Part shown: one piece after another, positions 1-14,900 of the stretch
How the letters are laid out: each line of letters opens with the position of its first letter
Position numbering within the stretch: the first letter of the stretch is position 1
Source of the DNA: Apostichopus japonicus
Lineage: Eukaryota; Echinodermata; Holothuroidea; Aspidochirotida; Stichopodidae
NCBI RefSeq assembly: GCF_037975245.1
Contig: NC_092567.1
Coordinates: 10,509,376 to 10,573,375, forward strand
Reading direction: 5' to 3'
DNA length: 64,000 nt
Notes under the pieces: generated by a model
What the model saw: the letters and a program-made list of their open reading frames with translations, nothing else
Told to the model about the DNA's origin: nothing
Database searches by the model: none
Position numbers and translations under genes: made by a program

Positions 1-3000
1 TTTTATGTTTCTACATCATTATAGAAATATTTAAAATGTTATTTCGAAAATTTTGTTTAACCTGAAGAAAATAAATCCCTAAACAGAAGACACATTTGTA
101 GGTAACCCAAACTATTTTCATACAAACCAATAAGTTATCTTCTAGTCTTACCATTCTGGGAGTGTCAGGAGTTCTAGAAGACTTTATTCATATGAGTCTC
201 GGAGGCAATTTTTATTTCAGTTTATCAAATGGTAAAATGTTCCAGTGGGTGTTTAGGCAGCTATTGTGTCATGGCAAGCTCATTACAAACATACCAAGTA
301 CTGGATTAATCCAGCAAGAATCCGATCATGTTAATGTCTTTACTTGGGGTTAATCCTGTTAGTTGTATTTTGAGTGGATGAGTTAAAACTTTATATACAA
401 TTCTTCTTGAGAGTGAATGGAGATAAAAGAGTAATGCTTGATCTGCGATGCTATCCAAAAAAATCTACCAGAGGTTGTTGAAAAATTACTATCACTGTTC
501 TACACTAACCATTAATGTGATTACCATCACATGGAGAAAATATCAGATGATGAACCATTCATTGTCCTTGTCAGCACAGTATGAAAACTTCCATCAAAAA
601 TTGGTGACTACAGGTGGAATAGGTGATCCCCTAATAGCTCGCTTCAGGATAATTCAAGTAAACCTAATGAAGAGAAAAGCAAGTGATGTGAATGAGAATT
701 AAGTCCTAATGATAGGATATATTGAGAATGTCAGTCAGAAATAGATATGTGTATGTCTCTGGTTAACTACCCTGTATACATGGACATTCATAGAAAAAAA
801 AATCCAGGGGAAGGAAAGTACACTTCAGTTTCCAATAACCAGGTAAGTGTAAAAGCAATTAACCAGTAAACCATCAAACTTGAACCGGATTGTCCATTGT
901 TTAGTGGATGTGGCATATAAAGGTTTGGTGCAGTGATATAAATGAGCTCCCAAAGGAGAGTCCAACCGCACACAAACCCAACCATGCATGGTTTGGGCTT
1001 GACTGAGAAATTTGTGAGATTTCGCACCTCTCTTTCCTATTAAAGACAGAATGTCTTTGAATTTCCACTTATCAGGAGATAATTGTATCTAATTTAGTGT
1101 ATCAGCTTGTGAATGGGTGTTTTATATTATTTTTCTTCATTTAATGGCACCAGGCCCCTGGAGACTTTATTGCCTACATTGACCTAGTTACACCACTCTC
1201 TGGGGGTCTCTTTCCAGATTTTAGATCACCAAAGGTTTATAAAGTACCCTGTTCAGCTGGTTAATAGCTATCCAATATGGTCAGTTCTTTCCATAAATTT
1301 GGCAGATGAAAACACCTGTAACCTCAAAATTTTGAGTTAACAAATAGTATTAAAATGAAAAAGTAAAAATGTTGACTTATGAGGTCAAAAAAAGGCATCA
1401 TTTTTGACTTTTTAAGTCAAAATCTTGAGATAAAAAGTCTAAATATTGAGATGAAAAAGTCAAAAGATTGAAATTATGGGACACTTATTTTTTTCCTATG
1501 TCCTTGTTAAGTCACCATACTCAAGTTGATGAAGTTAGATCAATTTTGAGACCAATTATACTTTTTAAAACCAACTGCAGTGACTAGCTGAGCAATGTTT
1601 AAAAATTAAACAAGCACAAGTGACAATTCTGTATTCACAGCTTTATATATACAGTACTCAGATGACTAGGAAGTATTTCCAATTGCGTTTTCTGTTTATA
1701 GTGGCAGGACTTACAAGGGTACTGCAAAGCTCTCCAAATATTCAGTATTTTTACATAGTTTCTGGAATCTGCTAGCAGTTTTGAGCACATGAGGACTTGT
1801 CAATAATAGAAATACTTAATCTGATTTTACTCTGTGGAATATATATATCAGCCCTAGCCGGGTGCAGGGGGCTTCAGAAGAGCTCTGTAACATCTATGAG
1901 ACTTCTTGACCTCTACTAAGTTTAAAGCATGTAAATACATGTTAGAGAGAAAAATGTAATTTCTATGCTATGAAGAATAAATCCCTGGGGACTTTAGCTG
2001 AGGCATGTTTACTTCAGTATTAAGTTCTCAAATATGCAAAGAAGAAAATGTTATCATGACATGATATTGATAAAGAGGGGGAATTTAACTTCCTTAACCA
2101 TGCTTGCTAGCCAGCAGTTTGGTGAATCAAGTCACAACAAACCTAGATTTACTTCATTCTTACCATTTCTATGGAACTCTGTGCATCAAGAAGTGTAGGA
2201 TACTGAAAAAAGCTTGATAGGTTCATAGGTCCTGATCTCCTCTATCCAGTACAGTCTTCACTAGAGGGTTTCTTCCTACGGTTGAAGTATTACATCATGG
2301 AGCCGTTCAACCTCAGTGACTTCTAAATCAAAAGTGAAACATTAACATAAAATAAAATGAGAAATTTCAGAAGACTTCAGAAACAAAAGGATACTCACAA
2401 CAAAGAAAAACCCATTGTAGCAGTTTCACCTTGATCCAATCATTGATCTTTTTTAATTTAGTGATTATACAGTATTACAGTGTTTGGTTTCTGAAGCATT
2501 TGAAAGTTCTTTGGACTTTTGCATTCAGATAGCACCGTGGCACTACAGCAGTCTTTGTGGGCAATCAACTTCACATGCTAGCTGTAAAGACCCCTACACT
2601 TTTAGTAAGTAAATTATGTAAAAGTGCATATTTGATTTGTGATATTGAAGCTGAAAATACGTCAATAGGAACTGAGCATTACCAGCCTGGAAATTCTGGT
2701 TCTGGATATGTTCCAATAATGGGTTGTATTGGACCAGTAAGGGTGGTCTTCATATTAGTAAGCCAGTACTGTAGCTTCGGGGAATCACGTTAAACAAGCA
2801 GAGAAGTACAACCATACAACCGTTCTTCAAACGCTGCTTTGCACTGTGTCGTTGGTTTGTTTAGATTTTGAAGATGAGACTTGTTCAAGTCGTTTCATTG
2901 GCCACGAGGGAAATACCCCTCTTTTTCAGATATATGATCAATCTTCCAATTCAAATAATAGCAATTTACAACAAAATGGCAAATTCCTTAGATCTAGGAG

Positions 3001-3206
3001 TGAGGTCTTCAACAGTATGCTGCGAAATGTCAATTCATCATTTTTACCTCGATAATTTTCTGGTAATTTTGCGTTCATAGAATCCTGTACAGCCGCTTGA
3101 AGTGTATACGTGTTGTGGGTCGTAGCGTATAGGTCTTATGGAAAAGATAAAAAAAAAAAAAAAAACTTAGTTATTACACTGCAACTCACCAAACTACAAT
3201 TTGGAC
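1..3206. other. Intergenic or upstream region without a confident gene
   Basis: I see no exon with good splice sites and recognisable protein similarity. All open frames are under 100 codons and interrupted. The stretch at about 430-1000 has patches of protein-like composition in one + frame broken by many stops, possibly an old decayed coding sequence, but I cannot name it. At 1345-1470 there is a degenerate A/T-rich repeat (separate entry). Confidence 0.5.
1345..1470. repeat. Degenerate AAGTC/TTGAGAT tandem repeat
   Basis: Loosely repeated blocks of roughly 20-25 bases built from AAAAAGTC, AAAATCTTGAGAT and AAATATTGAGAT. The same theme appears on the other strand at 5110-5520 (TTTATCTCAAA, TTTCTCGAAAT). 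The two stretches look like separate decayed copies of one simple-repeat family. Confidence 0.5.
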
Positions 3207-3214
3207 GGCCTCTT

Positions 3215-3582
3215 CAGTGGTGGAGCGTCCGTACAGTCAGGGGGCGGATGCCCCCCCTGACGGACTCAAATGGACTGCTGGCGCCCTTTTCAGCTTTTTA
3301 CCACATTTTACTTATTCGCGATTATTGACTTTTTATATTGCGCTCTCATCTACCTATTGACATTTGTCACATATATTGGCGATGACACCTATTTATTCTT
3401 CGTTTATCTGCAAATTAACAAGGCCCGGAAAGGGTCATTTCCGGCGATCTAGAGAGTATCTTTACTCAAAAATTTCGGGATGCTCCGCGCCAACTCGTGG
3501 TGGCGCTCCGCTTAGATAGTGTCGGAAGCGCCCCTACAGACCATTCTCGCCCCCTTGACCAATACCCCTAGCTCCGCCACTG
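3215..3582 (+). mobile_element. hAT-like MITE, CAGTGG-type termini, copy 1
   Basis: A 368-bp non-coding element. It starts CAGTGGTGGAGC and ends GCTCCGCCACTG, an imperfect terminal inverted repeat. The octamer GGCCTCTT lies immediately to its left (3207-3214) and again at 3586-3593, three bases beyond the right terminus, so it looks like an 8-bp target duplication with a small CAG spacer. An inverted homologue of nearly the same length lies at 60624-61010 and a shorter divergent piece at about 22560-22645. The 8-bp duplication and CAG start are typical of the hAT superfamily; the assignment is inference. Confidence 0.65.
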
Positions 3583-6500
3583 CAGGGCCTCTTGACCATT
3601 CACAACAGATCTTCCGAAGTCCAAACATAAAAAGGGTTCCGGCACTAAATAAATAATGAAAACGCATTATGCAAATAATGAAAATATTTTGATAGTCTTG
3701 ACCATTCCAGTAAAGCAAAGATAAGAGGCTAGTGTAAGTTCCAAGGAAAAACGCGTACTATCGCTTAGCGAAATCTATCGTGATAGTATTGCGTCACTAC
3801 AAGTGTCATCAAGACAGCATGATTATTAGACATGTTAGGCATTTTTCAGGATATTGTTTACTGAATTGTTGAGATGAAAGTATTTTGGTATTTCAACATT
3901 AATCAAAACATTTCTAAATTATACACTTGGATAGAATTCGGGGGAGGGGTGGGAGGGGGCAATCATACATTCAGCTGAGAAGAAGGCCACTGCTACGAGT
4001 GTACACCCCCCGCCCCCCCCCCCTTACGACTTTACAAAAACAGTGTTCATTGGTAAAACTGCATGGTGTATGGAGCCAATTTTAGACCTACTTGGTGGTC
4101 TAATTATGCCTCGGGGTGCACCAGTTAACATGAATTTTCAAAAAGAATTCAGGGGACGGGGCTACTGAGAATTGCCTTCAACGAGCCAACGACCACACCT
4201 CCGCTATTTTTAAATTCTCTGGCATTTCCATAATAGTGTAGGACCTACCTAAGTCAGTTGGGATTTGCCCCCCCCCCTCCCCTTTGAAATCCTATATTAA
4301 AATGGGGGTTGAGAAGGGGTCCTATTCTTCTAGTCCTGCGAACCGATTTCAAGTAGTATATAGCCTATGCATCTGCCATTAAAATGTGGTACATGGCCAC
4401 ATGAAGGTAACATGCTATACTGTGTACCTCAGGCTCTTTGTCAGGCATTATTGTATATAGGAATCATAACTGGTTTGGCAACATGTCCACCAACGGCTAT
4501 TTACAGAATAACTGTACGCGAGCAAGACTACTATTTTCGGAATTTTATGCAATTATACTATGGTGATTTTAACCTAGGTCAGTTCAGTTTTTAAACTTCA
4601 CACTAGTATTTGTTAGCACAACCTTAAGTTTAGACAAAAATTATAGTCTAACTACGCCTCAGAACTGTTTCAGTCGGAAGACCCCCACAACCCCCTACAT
4701 GGAATTCAGTGACTCCACAGCAACACCATCAAAACTTTCGCCATCTAGTATCTGACTATAAAGGTACATTCCCCTTCCTAAATTGATCGGGAGAATTTTG
4801 GAATGTGAACCCCCGTTACTGGGTACTAAACCATATAGGAAAGTTGATCCGTTTTCAGGATTGGAGAGGCAACCTTATCGCTTATGGACTTAATCAGAAA
4901 TAAACACAAATTAGCCACAAGATGTACCTCCTCCTTATTGTTCTACACCCTTCCCCATATCTATGTAGACATGTGACAAATCACTTGATTGGCGTAGGAA
5001 GGGAGCAAAAAATAAATGGGTTGGGAAAGTGGTCGAGAGGCATCCCAATTAAGCAAGCAATACGCATTTTGTCATTATTGTGACCCACATGGGACAATGA
5101 AACATTTCAAAATGTTCATATCAAAATTTTAATTATTTTATCCCGAAAGTTTTGAATATTTCTGGGAATTTTAACCCTTTTTCAAAATTGAAACCCTTGT
5201 CTTGAAAATCAAGTTTGTCTTAAAATTGCAATCTGTAATATAACCGAAATTCTCAGCACTAAACTAATTTTTCTAATATTTAAAACCTCTTCGATTGATT
5301 TCGACCTCTTTAATTCCCTTCATGTAAAATGCCGATTTCTGTTTGTTTTAAATTGAAACTATTAAAATGTCGACTTCTCAACTAAAAATATTAGCCTTTT
5401 ATCTCAAACTTGTACGTTTTTCTCGAAATTGCCATTGCATTTCTCGAAATCAAGATTTCTTTCTTATACAAATTTCAACTATTTTATCTCAAAAAATAAA
5501 CTTTTCTTGATGAGGATGGTAATAAGTAAAAAGGGAGAAAAGGGGGGGGGGGCTACATGAATTGACTATTACAATTATTGGTAAAATGTCGACATAGTAT
5601 TTTGATTTGAGTAATTACGAGGTACGTGAAAAGTCAAAACATCGTTTGTTTGCCTTACACTCTCTTTGCTGGTGCTAATATTCAGCTGAATAATCCAGCA
5701 CTGACATGGAGTCGAATTAATTAAAAAAAGGTGGTTTGGTGGGGAGGGGATGAAAAAAAAGTTGTGTAGTTACATTTATTCCAATAATTTCATGATGATC
5801 GATTGATTATTTGTAAAAACAAAAATGTAACTTGACGCAGACACGTTTTGTCTGCACGATGTGTCTGCAAGATGTGTGACTGAACAAGGTTGTTTAATTT
5901 ATGTTATTCCATGAAGGTTTTAATATTCATTAAACATGTACCCCTTCAAATCATTTGAAACAGACGGTATTCAACTTTTTGTGCTAATTGTTTGTGTATG
6001 CATCCACTAACAGATAATAAGGTGGGTGAATGAGTACATAAAATGCTTTTTTGCCCAAATTTTAACCGGTGGTGGGAGAGGGGGGGGGGTGCACGGGGAC
6101 TAACACCTTACCGCTTAGGGAGAAATGTCAATGATAGCTTGATCTACTCGATATAAGTTGTGTTGTATTATTTACTTCCTCGACCCTTTCCTTACTACAT
6201 ACCCAATCGACGTCAGTTTTTAAACTGTTTCCACCGGAAATTTATAATGTTAAGTACATTTATTTCTATTGGCGCCAAAATGTATGTTACAAATTTCAAA
6301 CAACACCCGCGAACAGCTGGGAAACACCTGTATATGAATATTGGTGACTCATGCTATTGAATACCTGTTCACATCTAGTAATATATCAGTATCACTTACA
6401 ATGAATGGTTTAGTGTTATATCAGTGGAGTTGCAGAGTACGTAGTATATTCGTGGAGGTTGTTTGTTACCATTGACTTGTTGAGTGGTTATTAAGATGGA

Positions 6501-8795
6501 TTGTTTAATGGAGAGGAACCGCTGTGAATAGTTAGAACAGTAATTATTGATCAGTGAGATAATTTGACGGTATGGTATAGAGGCATAGGATAGGATGTGT
6601 ACAAACGCCAGGCCAAACTTAGGTAGGCTATAGACAAGACTAGTAATACAGTTAGGCTATGTTAGAAATCTCAAACATCACCCGCGAAAAGCTAGAATTA
6701 CTACTTTTAGCAAGAGGACATGCTTAGCAAATCTAACTAATAAATAGTACAAATCTTAGCCTATAGTTGTTGACTGATTATCAAAAAATTCCAAGTTAAA
6801 GAATATCTTAAGTATAAAGGAATTGAATAAAATACAATCGAGACACCAGCAATTAACATTCTAGGTGAGCTGATGCCTATCCTGCACTTCGAACACAATT
6901 ACTTCATTCTAGCTAACAAAAAGTACCCATAGACAAACTTTGGAACTTTGTTATCCCTTCAAAAAATTTAAATCACAGAAAATGGTTCAACTCGATTTTA
7001 CTCGTACATAATATAGCCTTATATATAGGCGTGAATACAAGTCAATAACATTTCCCAATTATTATTGTAATCACCTAAGTCACTAAATCTACCAGGTCGG
7101 ACATATGAGCCACTTGTGTGAGAAACCTGCAGCTTTTTCCGAGCAGGCTGACTGAAATAATGTTATTTAATAACTGATTATTAGTTGAATAACCTAACTC
7201 CTGACAGTGTACCTGACATATATATGCTTTGTTAAATACTGTATCTGTATGGCCTAGAGCTTTGAGCCTCTATAAAACAGTTTTCCAATTAAGTCTAATA
7301 ATAATCAAATGCAATACATGGTTATTAAAAAGGAATCTTTCGTCCATGTCTTTCCAGCAGCAAGTAGATCGTGGTGTTCTACTCACAGCTGGTTTTTTCC
7401 TAATTTTTCCCACATAATTATAAAAAAACTGTACGTCATTTCCAAGCCAACAGACTTATGGCCACATGATATTTAAAAAGTAAAATGGTTTTCAAATTGA
7501 AAGTGCGCCACTTATTTTACCCTGCTGCAACACTTAATAGCAGAAGTTTGCCAGAGCCGTAGCTCTAACGTTAAATGTTCCGCTAACTGTTCACACCCGA
7601 TGAACTCCATAGTGACAGAAGATATTTCAATGAAGACCCAATCAACCCGATTAAACTTAAAAGTAATAATAAATTAGTATAATTAAACCCTCAGGGATAT
7701 CATGTGTTTCCAGATAACAATATTATTGGTTAAAAACATGTAAAAAGCGGATGGTACTATTTAATTGGAAGAAACGATAACGTTTAGAAAGTTAAGATCA
7801 TAAGCATTACCCAATTTAGGAATATCTACAAACACAAAGAAAGAACATAGCTACATTTCGAAAAAATCCACTAGAAGTTATGTCACACTCAAACCGTAAC
7901 GTAGGAATGAATTTGATAATTAAAAACAGATGGATATTATCTTTTAAACAAATCGTCTTCATTTGAAATAATTATAATTCAAGCAGAATAGTCGGATTTT
8001 GATCAATTATTAAATAATTTGTATATTAAAATTTGATTTTAAGCCTCGTCAACCTTCTCTCTTGAAACTTGAATTTGATCTACATCTGCTTCCCTAAATT
8101 GCATTTTAATTATAAGAAACAACATATTCATTTAAATATAATTCCTCCAAATATCCTTAAACTTGATAAAAACCTGGTATTAGTTAGAGTAGAAGTTTCC
8201 TTTTCATGATTCCTATAACATTAAATTACATTTTCCTTCTGAAAGTTCTAAATAAAATTAAAATAAATTTGAACAATATTTTTCTTCAAAAGATAGATAA
8301 TCTCAATTATTATTTACTCATTTCTTATATAATTCTCAACCTGTCATTGAGATTTGTTTCCTATTAACTAATAAATAAAAATATGTAGCCTCACATTCTT
8401 ATATTATTAAACCTTATTAGCTATAACAACTTTAATGAATAATTTAATTGTAAAACATTAAAACTAACCCTTTAATCCTACATTACCACTTTATTTTGCT
8501 CTAATCTAATCTTATTATTCCTGTTTATATTTGTCTCCCCTTAAAATCAATCCCATATTTCCGTTCCATAAATTTATTCCTTATTACAAACAAACACGAC
8601 CTAAATGTCTTTGTGTACCGCTTTATTTTCCTTTATCTTTTTTCGTTATTTTTAGTATTTATAATATCATAATAATTATTCTAATCCTAACCAAGATCCA
8701 ATCTATTTATCTCTATCTACTCTATTTATCAGTTACTCTATTCTTTCATTCTAGATTCCTATCTCCCGTGTGTATCTATCCCGATGCTCTCCTAG
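3583..8795. other. Non-coding stretch with simple repeats
   Basis: No coding exon is recognisable. It holds homopolymer C and G tracts (4006-4024, 5542-5552, 6080-6089), the degenerate repeat at 5110-5520, and very A/T-rich sequence from 7650 to 8760. The last part (8500-8795) is strongly pyrimidine-rich on the + strand and leads into the splice acceptor of the first visible LRR exon. Confidence 0.55.
5110..5520. repeat. Degenerate TTTATCTCAAA / TTCTCGAAAT repeat
   Basis: About 400 bases of decayed short repeats, with recurring TTTTATCTCAAA, TTTCTCGAAAT and TTGAAA blocks. The theme is the reverse complement of the one at 1345-1470. No protein-coding potential. Confidence 0.5.
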
Positions 8796-8963
8796 AGTTG
8801 ATGTGTCTGGTCTAAACCTTATCCTTCAGTCTGGTCTCTCTCTCTCTATCCTGAGTTCTCTCCAGGAGCTGTGGATCAGGGACTACAACAGGAGACTAAC
8901 TAATGGAGAGTTGGCGGCCATCTTGTCTTACTCCTCACAGTGTACAAGCTTGAAGGAGCTGGA
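8796..8963 (+). CDS. LRR exon (two 28-residue repeats)
   Basis: First visible exon of the LRR gene. The acceptor CTCTCCTAG precedes 8796 and the donor GTAAGTATT begins at 8964. An upstream alternative acceptor ATTCTAG ending at 8754 would keep the reading frame open but in phase 0. The length (56 codons) matches a two-LRR module. Conserved-looking leucines sit in SILSSLQELWI and CTSLKELE. Confidence 0.72.
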
Positions 8964-11900
8964 GTAAGTATTCCGGTGTAGATGTTAGAATCATAATAAC
9001 AGTTAAACAAGGAATTAATTTAATTAATAAAAGTTATCGATATTAAACTAACAATTGTTACGAGGGCCCATTGTAGCCTAACGCTAGTCACTGCTAGTGA
9101 GGAACCTAATGTTGTAATATAGAAAGTATTTGAAATTGCCTACGTGAAAAATCAATATTTGAGAAATTAGGTCGGGTTAACGTGTCAGGGTGTTATTTAT
9201 GTTATGAGCAATACTTGATTGTTCTGGTATATTCCTAACGATGACACGCTGGTCTCGGGTTAACGTCGGTTTACGTGAAATCGCGTGTAAGCTGTGCACA
9301 CATCTTCGTGGATTCTCTGGAATGTTCGCGAGGTGTGCAGAGGACTTCCGCGAATAGAGAAACTGGGTTGAGTTGTTACTCAGGTGTATCGAGAAAGATC
9401 TAGATGATTCTTGACATGGCGAATCGTATAAAAACCCGCCCAGATCGGAGAGTTTCTCAGTTTCTGAACGAATACAAGCGACGACACATATTATACCATT
9501 CTACTATATATCGTCAGTGCTCAACTGCCAGTAGTTTCTGAAGGATTGAGATATCGATACCAAGATTGATTCTACACTTCCATTCAGAAGTTTGAATAGG
9601 ACTTTGCTGTGAAACTTCAGTGTTCCAGTCTTTATTTCGGAGAAGGTGAAGAATTTCTGTCTCCGTTGAGGAAGTTCGTTACGCCAGGAGTTGGTGGCTA
9701 TAAAGCTGATATTGGACTGACTCTGGTAATATTTAGTCGGCGAGAAGTTCGACTTGTGCTTCACTCGATTGTGACTGGAAGTCCGTCTTCTATTTTGGAG
9801 CATCGCCGGAAAGAAGGTGCTTGCTGTTTCTGGGATCGCGAGAAACTTCGTCGAGGACCAGTGAATTTCGCGGTACAACGGACCGAGAATCGTCGTCGTC
9901 AAGGTCGTGGCCGCTGAGGGATATCGCCGTTGGAAGAGACCAGCGTGTTTTAAAGTGTATCCTATCTTGTTAAGTTTGTGAGTAATTTTCTATATATTTG
10001 TAATTACCATTTGTTGTTGTTGGTTCAAACTCCATTGTTCAATATAGTTTACGTTCTAATATTAATTCTCTAGACTCGTCAATTTGTCTGTGTTCCTCTC
10101 AAAAACGAACCCAGGCTTGTGTCTCGTTAAAAATTAGTTATCGAGACCTCTCGCATTCTAACGTAACACAATAGAGAATATAAAGTCTGCTGTATTTTAA
10201 TGTCAAGGATTGGATTTAATTAGTTTAGTTGAAATTATTTCTATAATTACAGTAGGTCATCGTGAAAGGAATTCTGTAGAATGTTATGATAAGTTAAACA
10301 AAATATAATGGATTAATAAGAAATATTTTAAGAGGGTGTTGGTAAGAGAGGGGTGGAGGGTTGGGTGGGGGTTGTTTAAAATGTTCTTTGTTTAGTTTAT
10401 TGTTAAAATTTAACTAAGAAATAGGTTTTAGAATGACAGGAATGTTTATTAGGATAAATTAAGAGATATATAGACAACGTCGTTTGAATTTAATAATTCC
10501 AATGAGTTTAATAAACATTATAAAATAGGGTTTTTGAGTTTATAAGTAATACATGTGACTTCTCAAGCTGAAACCTCCAAAATGTATTTTTTTAAATTAT
10601 GTTGCAAAAGATGAACAATAAATGATGGCCAAAATAAATATAACAAAATATGTTCAATCTATTTAAGATTTGTTGTTCAACGAAAGAGATTGAAAATCGT
10701 TATTAATATAAAAGAAGTAAAATGATGGCGATAAAATAGCAAAAACCTATAAATCTATACTTAAAAACCCAAGGCATGTGATCAGATTATAAACTCTAGT
10801 TAAACTGAAATTTATACCAAACAAGCAACCAATAAAAAAGTTTTAATTGGCGCAGTTTAAAACATAGTTACTCAAAATAAGTTCATAAATAAAAGTTATC
10901 AGGAAAGGAAATAAATAATTGTAATGGAGTTAATTATAAAGTTAAATTGTATTTTTTAGTACCATAAAATCATTAAAGGCAGATATGTATCTCATAAATT
11001 GCAGACATTAACATGTAATCCATTTAATAAATCAGTTTCTTCTTTATAGTTTGAAATACAATGTTACACCAAATAAGCTAAATTAAGAATTATTTTCATT
11101 ATTTTATCATAGTTTTAAACAATAATTAACAAAGTTATAGTGAGCATCAGCTTTTTATAATTCATTATTTTGCACAAAAACTGTTTAATGTTTTAATATT
11201 CCGCGTATAAATATTACTTCATACTTGATTCGATCATGACGTCCCTGCTTTGCCCTTTACAATTCAGTTTTATTGAATCCCCACACCTTACCCTCCCCTC
11301 CCCCAACCAACCCCTCACTGATAACTCATTCGAACACCGGTTTCACTCAATACATTCCCGACACCTCTTATTTACCAATCCATCTTTACCCTACCTACCC
11401 CCTTCAGCTAACCGTGATTACACTCTTTGGCTCTGCAGTTTCCCTTTTCAATGTATTTTTACCCTCCTCCCACCCTAACCCTCTCATCACCCTCTTTGTT
11501 CCTGTCACCGAGTGATTATTTTCATTATCTCCAGCTCCATTATTAGTTACTTGTGATTTCTTTGTTTCTTCATGTCCATTGGATTCTTTACATAGGTCTA
11601 CTAAGAATATAGTGTAGTTTCATAAACAGAGACGTAAACCTTGCTAATACTTTAATATATTTCTTTTTCTCAGAGTCAAATTGGTTACACAACGAATATA
11701 TTCAGTTTACTATATCGCTACTCCTCTCACCTTCATTAGTTCCTTTAGACCAACCTCATAAAAAGTTTCCCATTTCCATCCTTACACATTCACGTTAATG
11801 TTAGTCCTTGATATGTTTCACAGTGTATGACGTGTCACTAAAGCAACGAAAGATATATTTAAGTCGCCGAATCCCGCCTCACCCGACACTCCCAAAGAAA

Positions 11901-14900
11901 AATGGAAAAAAACTATTCAGCAATACCATCAATAAAATGAAAAGTATTCAGCATGTCATATTCTCAATGCCTTTCCTGGAATAACTGTAACCACGTAAAA
12001 CGTATCACTGAAACATCTTATACATACTGTAAGCAGTATTGCTTGAACGGATTGTAGAAAAATGGTAAACAGATCTATGATTATTCACTTTCTAGACTAT
12101 CAATGCTCTATCCCAATCGGCCGTGTTCAGTATCCTCTTCAGTAAGTTTGGTCACCTCCTCCACCCTTCAAACAATCCTATACCTGTTCCCGCCACTGGC
12201 CCTCCCCTTCGCTCTCCCCTTCAGAGAGATGCATCTGTATGTTTTTAGAGAGCCCATCGAATACATTCCATGTTTCTACCCGATAACATGATCACCGTTT
12301 TAGTACACACAGTAGGCCTATTCTATTCTACTTCTACAATAGTTTTCTGCACAAATATATGCAACGCTTATATTATACAGACGATTGATTCAAACAATTT
12401 ATGTTCTAAAGCAGGGTTGTCCAACCTACGGCCCGCGGGCCACAGTCCGGCCGGCCGCAGGGTTGCGTCCGGCCCGCCAGAGATGCTCTACTGTGCGAAA
12501 TTTTAGTGAGCAGATTTATTGATAACAATTTGAAGCTATATAATCAATCATTCGAACCTTCTGGGTCCAAAAAACTGGATACAGATCAGTTTGTGTGACA
12601 CTCTCAGCGGAGGGGGGGGGGGGGGGAGGCGGCTGGACTTTATTCATCTGTTTTATCAGGAAGGAAAATAAATCAGTGCGCTCCGCGCGCAGTGCTCACA
12701 TTTTGTTGCCTTGGGCTTCCGGCAAAAAATCGAAAAATCGAGCGTAGGGTTCATGCGGCCCCTCCTTCATCATAATCTTTCCATGTGGCCCTCCTCTGCA
12801 AAAGGTTGGACAACCCTGTTCTAAAGCAAGTCAATGGTAAAAATGCCACACCTGGAACTTCCGTAAATATCTCATTAGCATAATAATAGATGACACGAAC
12901 CCGTTTAACCTAATGAAAAGAAATAGGTAAACGAACCACGTGCCCATTGTCAGTGAACGTATCAAAGTAACCATGGAAACATACATTAAGTAGGCCAGTA
13001 GGTGTACAGCAGTGACTACGAATCATCCATTGGGGCAAATCCTCCAAATAACATATTTTTATGTCATAGACCTTGTTATTGCATACGTTGTGTTTTTAAT
13101 TGTTGCTATTATTCGTAAGTTTTACTTTAAAAGAGCAAAATTGCTCTCATTAGTTGTTTAATGTATCCCCACATGTTCCCATGCAAACCAATCGAAGAAA
13201 ACTTGAATAGAGAGGGTTTATAGACAACACAAAGTTATGAATACAAATTAAAGTAGGACTGATTCTTTAACATTCAGTTAATCTTCTTGAATTTAAGTTG
13301 TACTTCTCGTTGGTAGGAGTCTAACTAGATAACACATTATCGTGTGGCTCTCAATTTAATTATAGGTAGTAGGGAGTGAATGTTTATTTAATTAAAATAT
13401 GTTTTTTGATTTCCATTGTTTAGCTCCAGACTTGAAATTTACGGTAATAAACGCCTTGCATAAACGGACACTGCTGGATCGTTACCATCATGTGTTTCGC
13501 TGTTGAATTTTATCGAATTTGTTTGACTGTTCAGCAGGAACACAAATAACAGGGTGATTAAGTTCAAAATTGAGAAGAATAGTATGCGTGTCAAGCAATG
13601 ATCTAAACAATAATAGGATGGTTAAAAGCCGTATTGAATATTTACTTTGAATATAAAAAATTGTGCCAGCTTAGTAGAAAACTCTAAAAATGAAAGCTTA
13701 ATAGCATCTTATCAAATCTGATATTAAATATAGTTCCCGAAATCAACATAATGCAATTAACAGTTATCGTTATAGCCCCGGTTCGTCTCCTTTATTTGGC
13801 TTCCGAGCCCGATTCGAAATAAAAGAGATTGTACCAAATATGTGTAGCTCGGAAATATCGTAGAACAGCAAGTAACACAAGCATTTGAAAGGAATAATTT
13901 AAATATGTACTGTTTGCCGCCACAAAGTAATAAATCATGTTATTGTCGATCATAATGTCGTAATTATTTAGAAATTATATTCATATGACAACTATTGTTT
14001 TTTAAGAACGAAACTAAAATCCTGCAAAGTATCGCAGAACTACTGAATGGAATTGCGCGAAAGCGATCGAAATCCATACCCCATACAAAACTTGTAATGT
14101 AAACAGAACATGTTTCGAATGGATTGCACCGTCATTCAAACAATGGTGTTTTTAATTTCTACTTTCAAACAGAGGCTTGTATTGAGCCCCCCCCCCCCCC
14201 CACACACACACACCTACCCCCATGCACGCTCACAGTTTAGGTCTAAAAGTTGCGCATTCATTAATATAAAACAATGTAATTTTTGTAAGATCAATTTAAA
14301 AATACTGTAGGGTGTAAGGAAGTCGATAAATATGATCCAATAAGTCCAATTAAGCTAAAACCATGACGGCTGAACTTAAGAAGAGGCGATACTGTATCGA
14401 CCAGACCTTTCCATCCTTCACACAATCTATGATAAATTAGTACTCTTCGTTAAATATCCAGTGTTCTCTCTCGACATTGATAGAAAGATGGAAATGAATT
14501 CCCAACGATTGGTAATATACTTCTTACCGATATTGGTTGTTTCTCCCGTGTTTCATACTTACACCGTCGGTATATAAAACATTGACTTCCTTTATATTTG
14601 ACTTTATTGATATTTCAACCAGTCACGTGACCAGCATCATATGTGTCAGGGGAAATGGCTCGTCTTTTGTTGAAAAATTTAGTTTTTTTACATTCATATG
14701 ACTTTTCGCAGCACCATATAGTGTCTTTTCATTGTCCTATTTTTATCTTTGGGAAGGAGGGGGAGATGTGGGGGGGGGCTCCAAATATGACTTGCGTCCG
14801 TTGGAAGGGGTCTAAACGGGGAGAACCCTTTTCTTAAATATAACCTTCAATAAATCATTTTCAATTCTGTAGCAATATCAATTATTACAAATTCAGCAAT

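Noticed and set aside
430-1000. Possible decayed protein-coding sequence
   Set aside because: Protein-like patches in one frame are broken by many stops, and no family could be recognised, so no gene or pseudogene is claimed.
9504-9917. 132-codon (-) and 102-codon (+) open frames
   Set aside because: Both lie inside the solo LTR and overlap each other; LTRs are not coding here and no motif is present.
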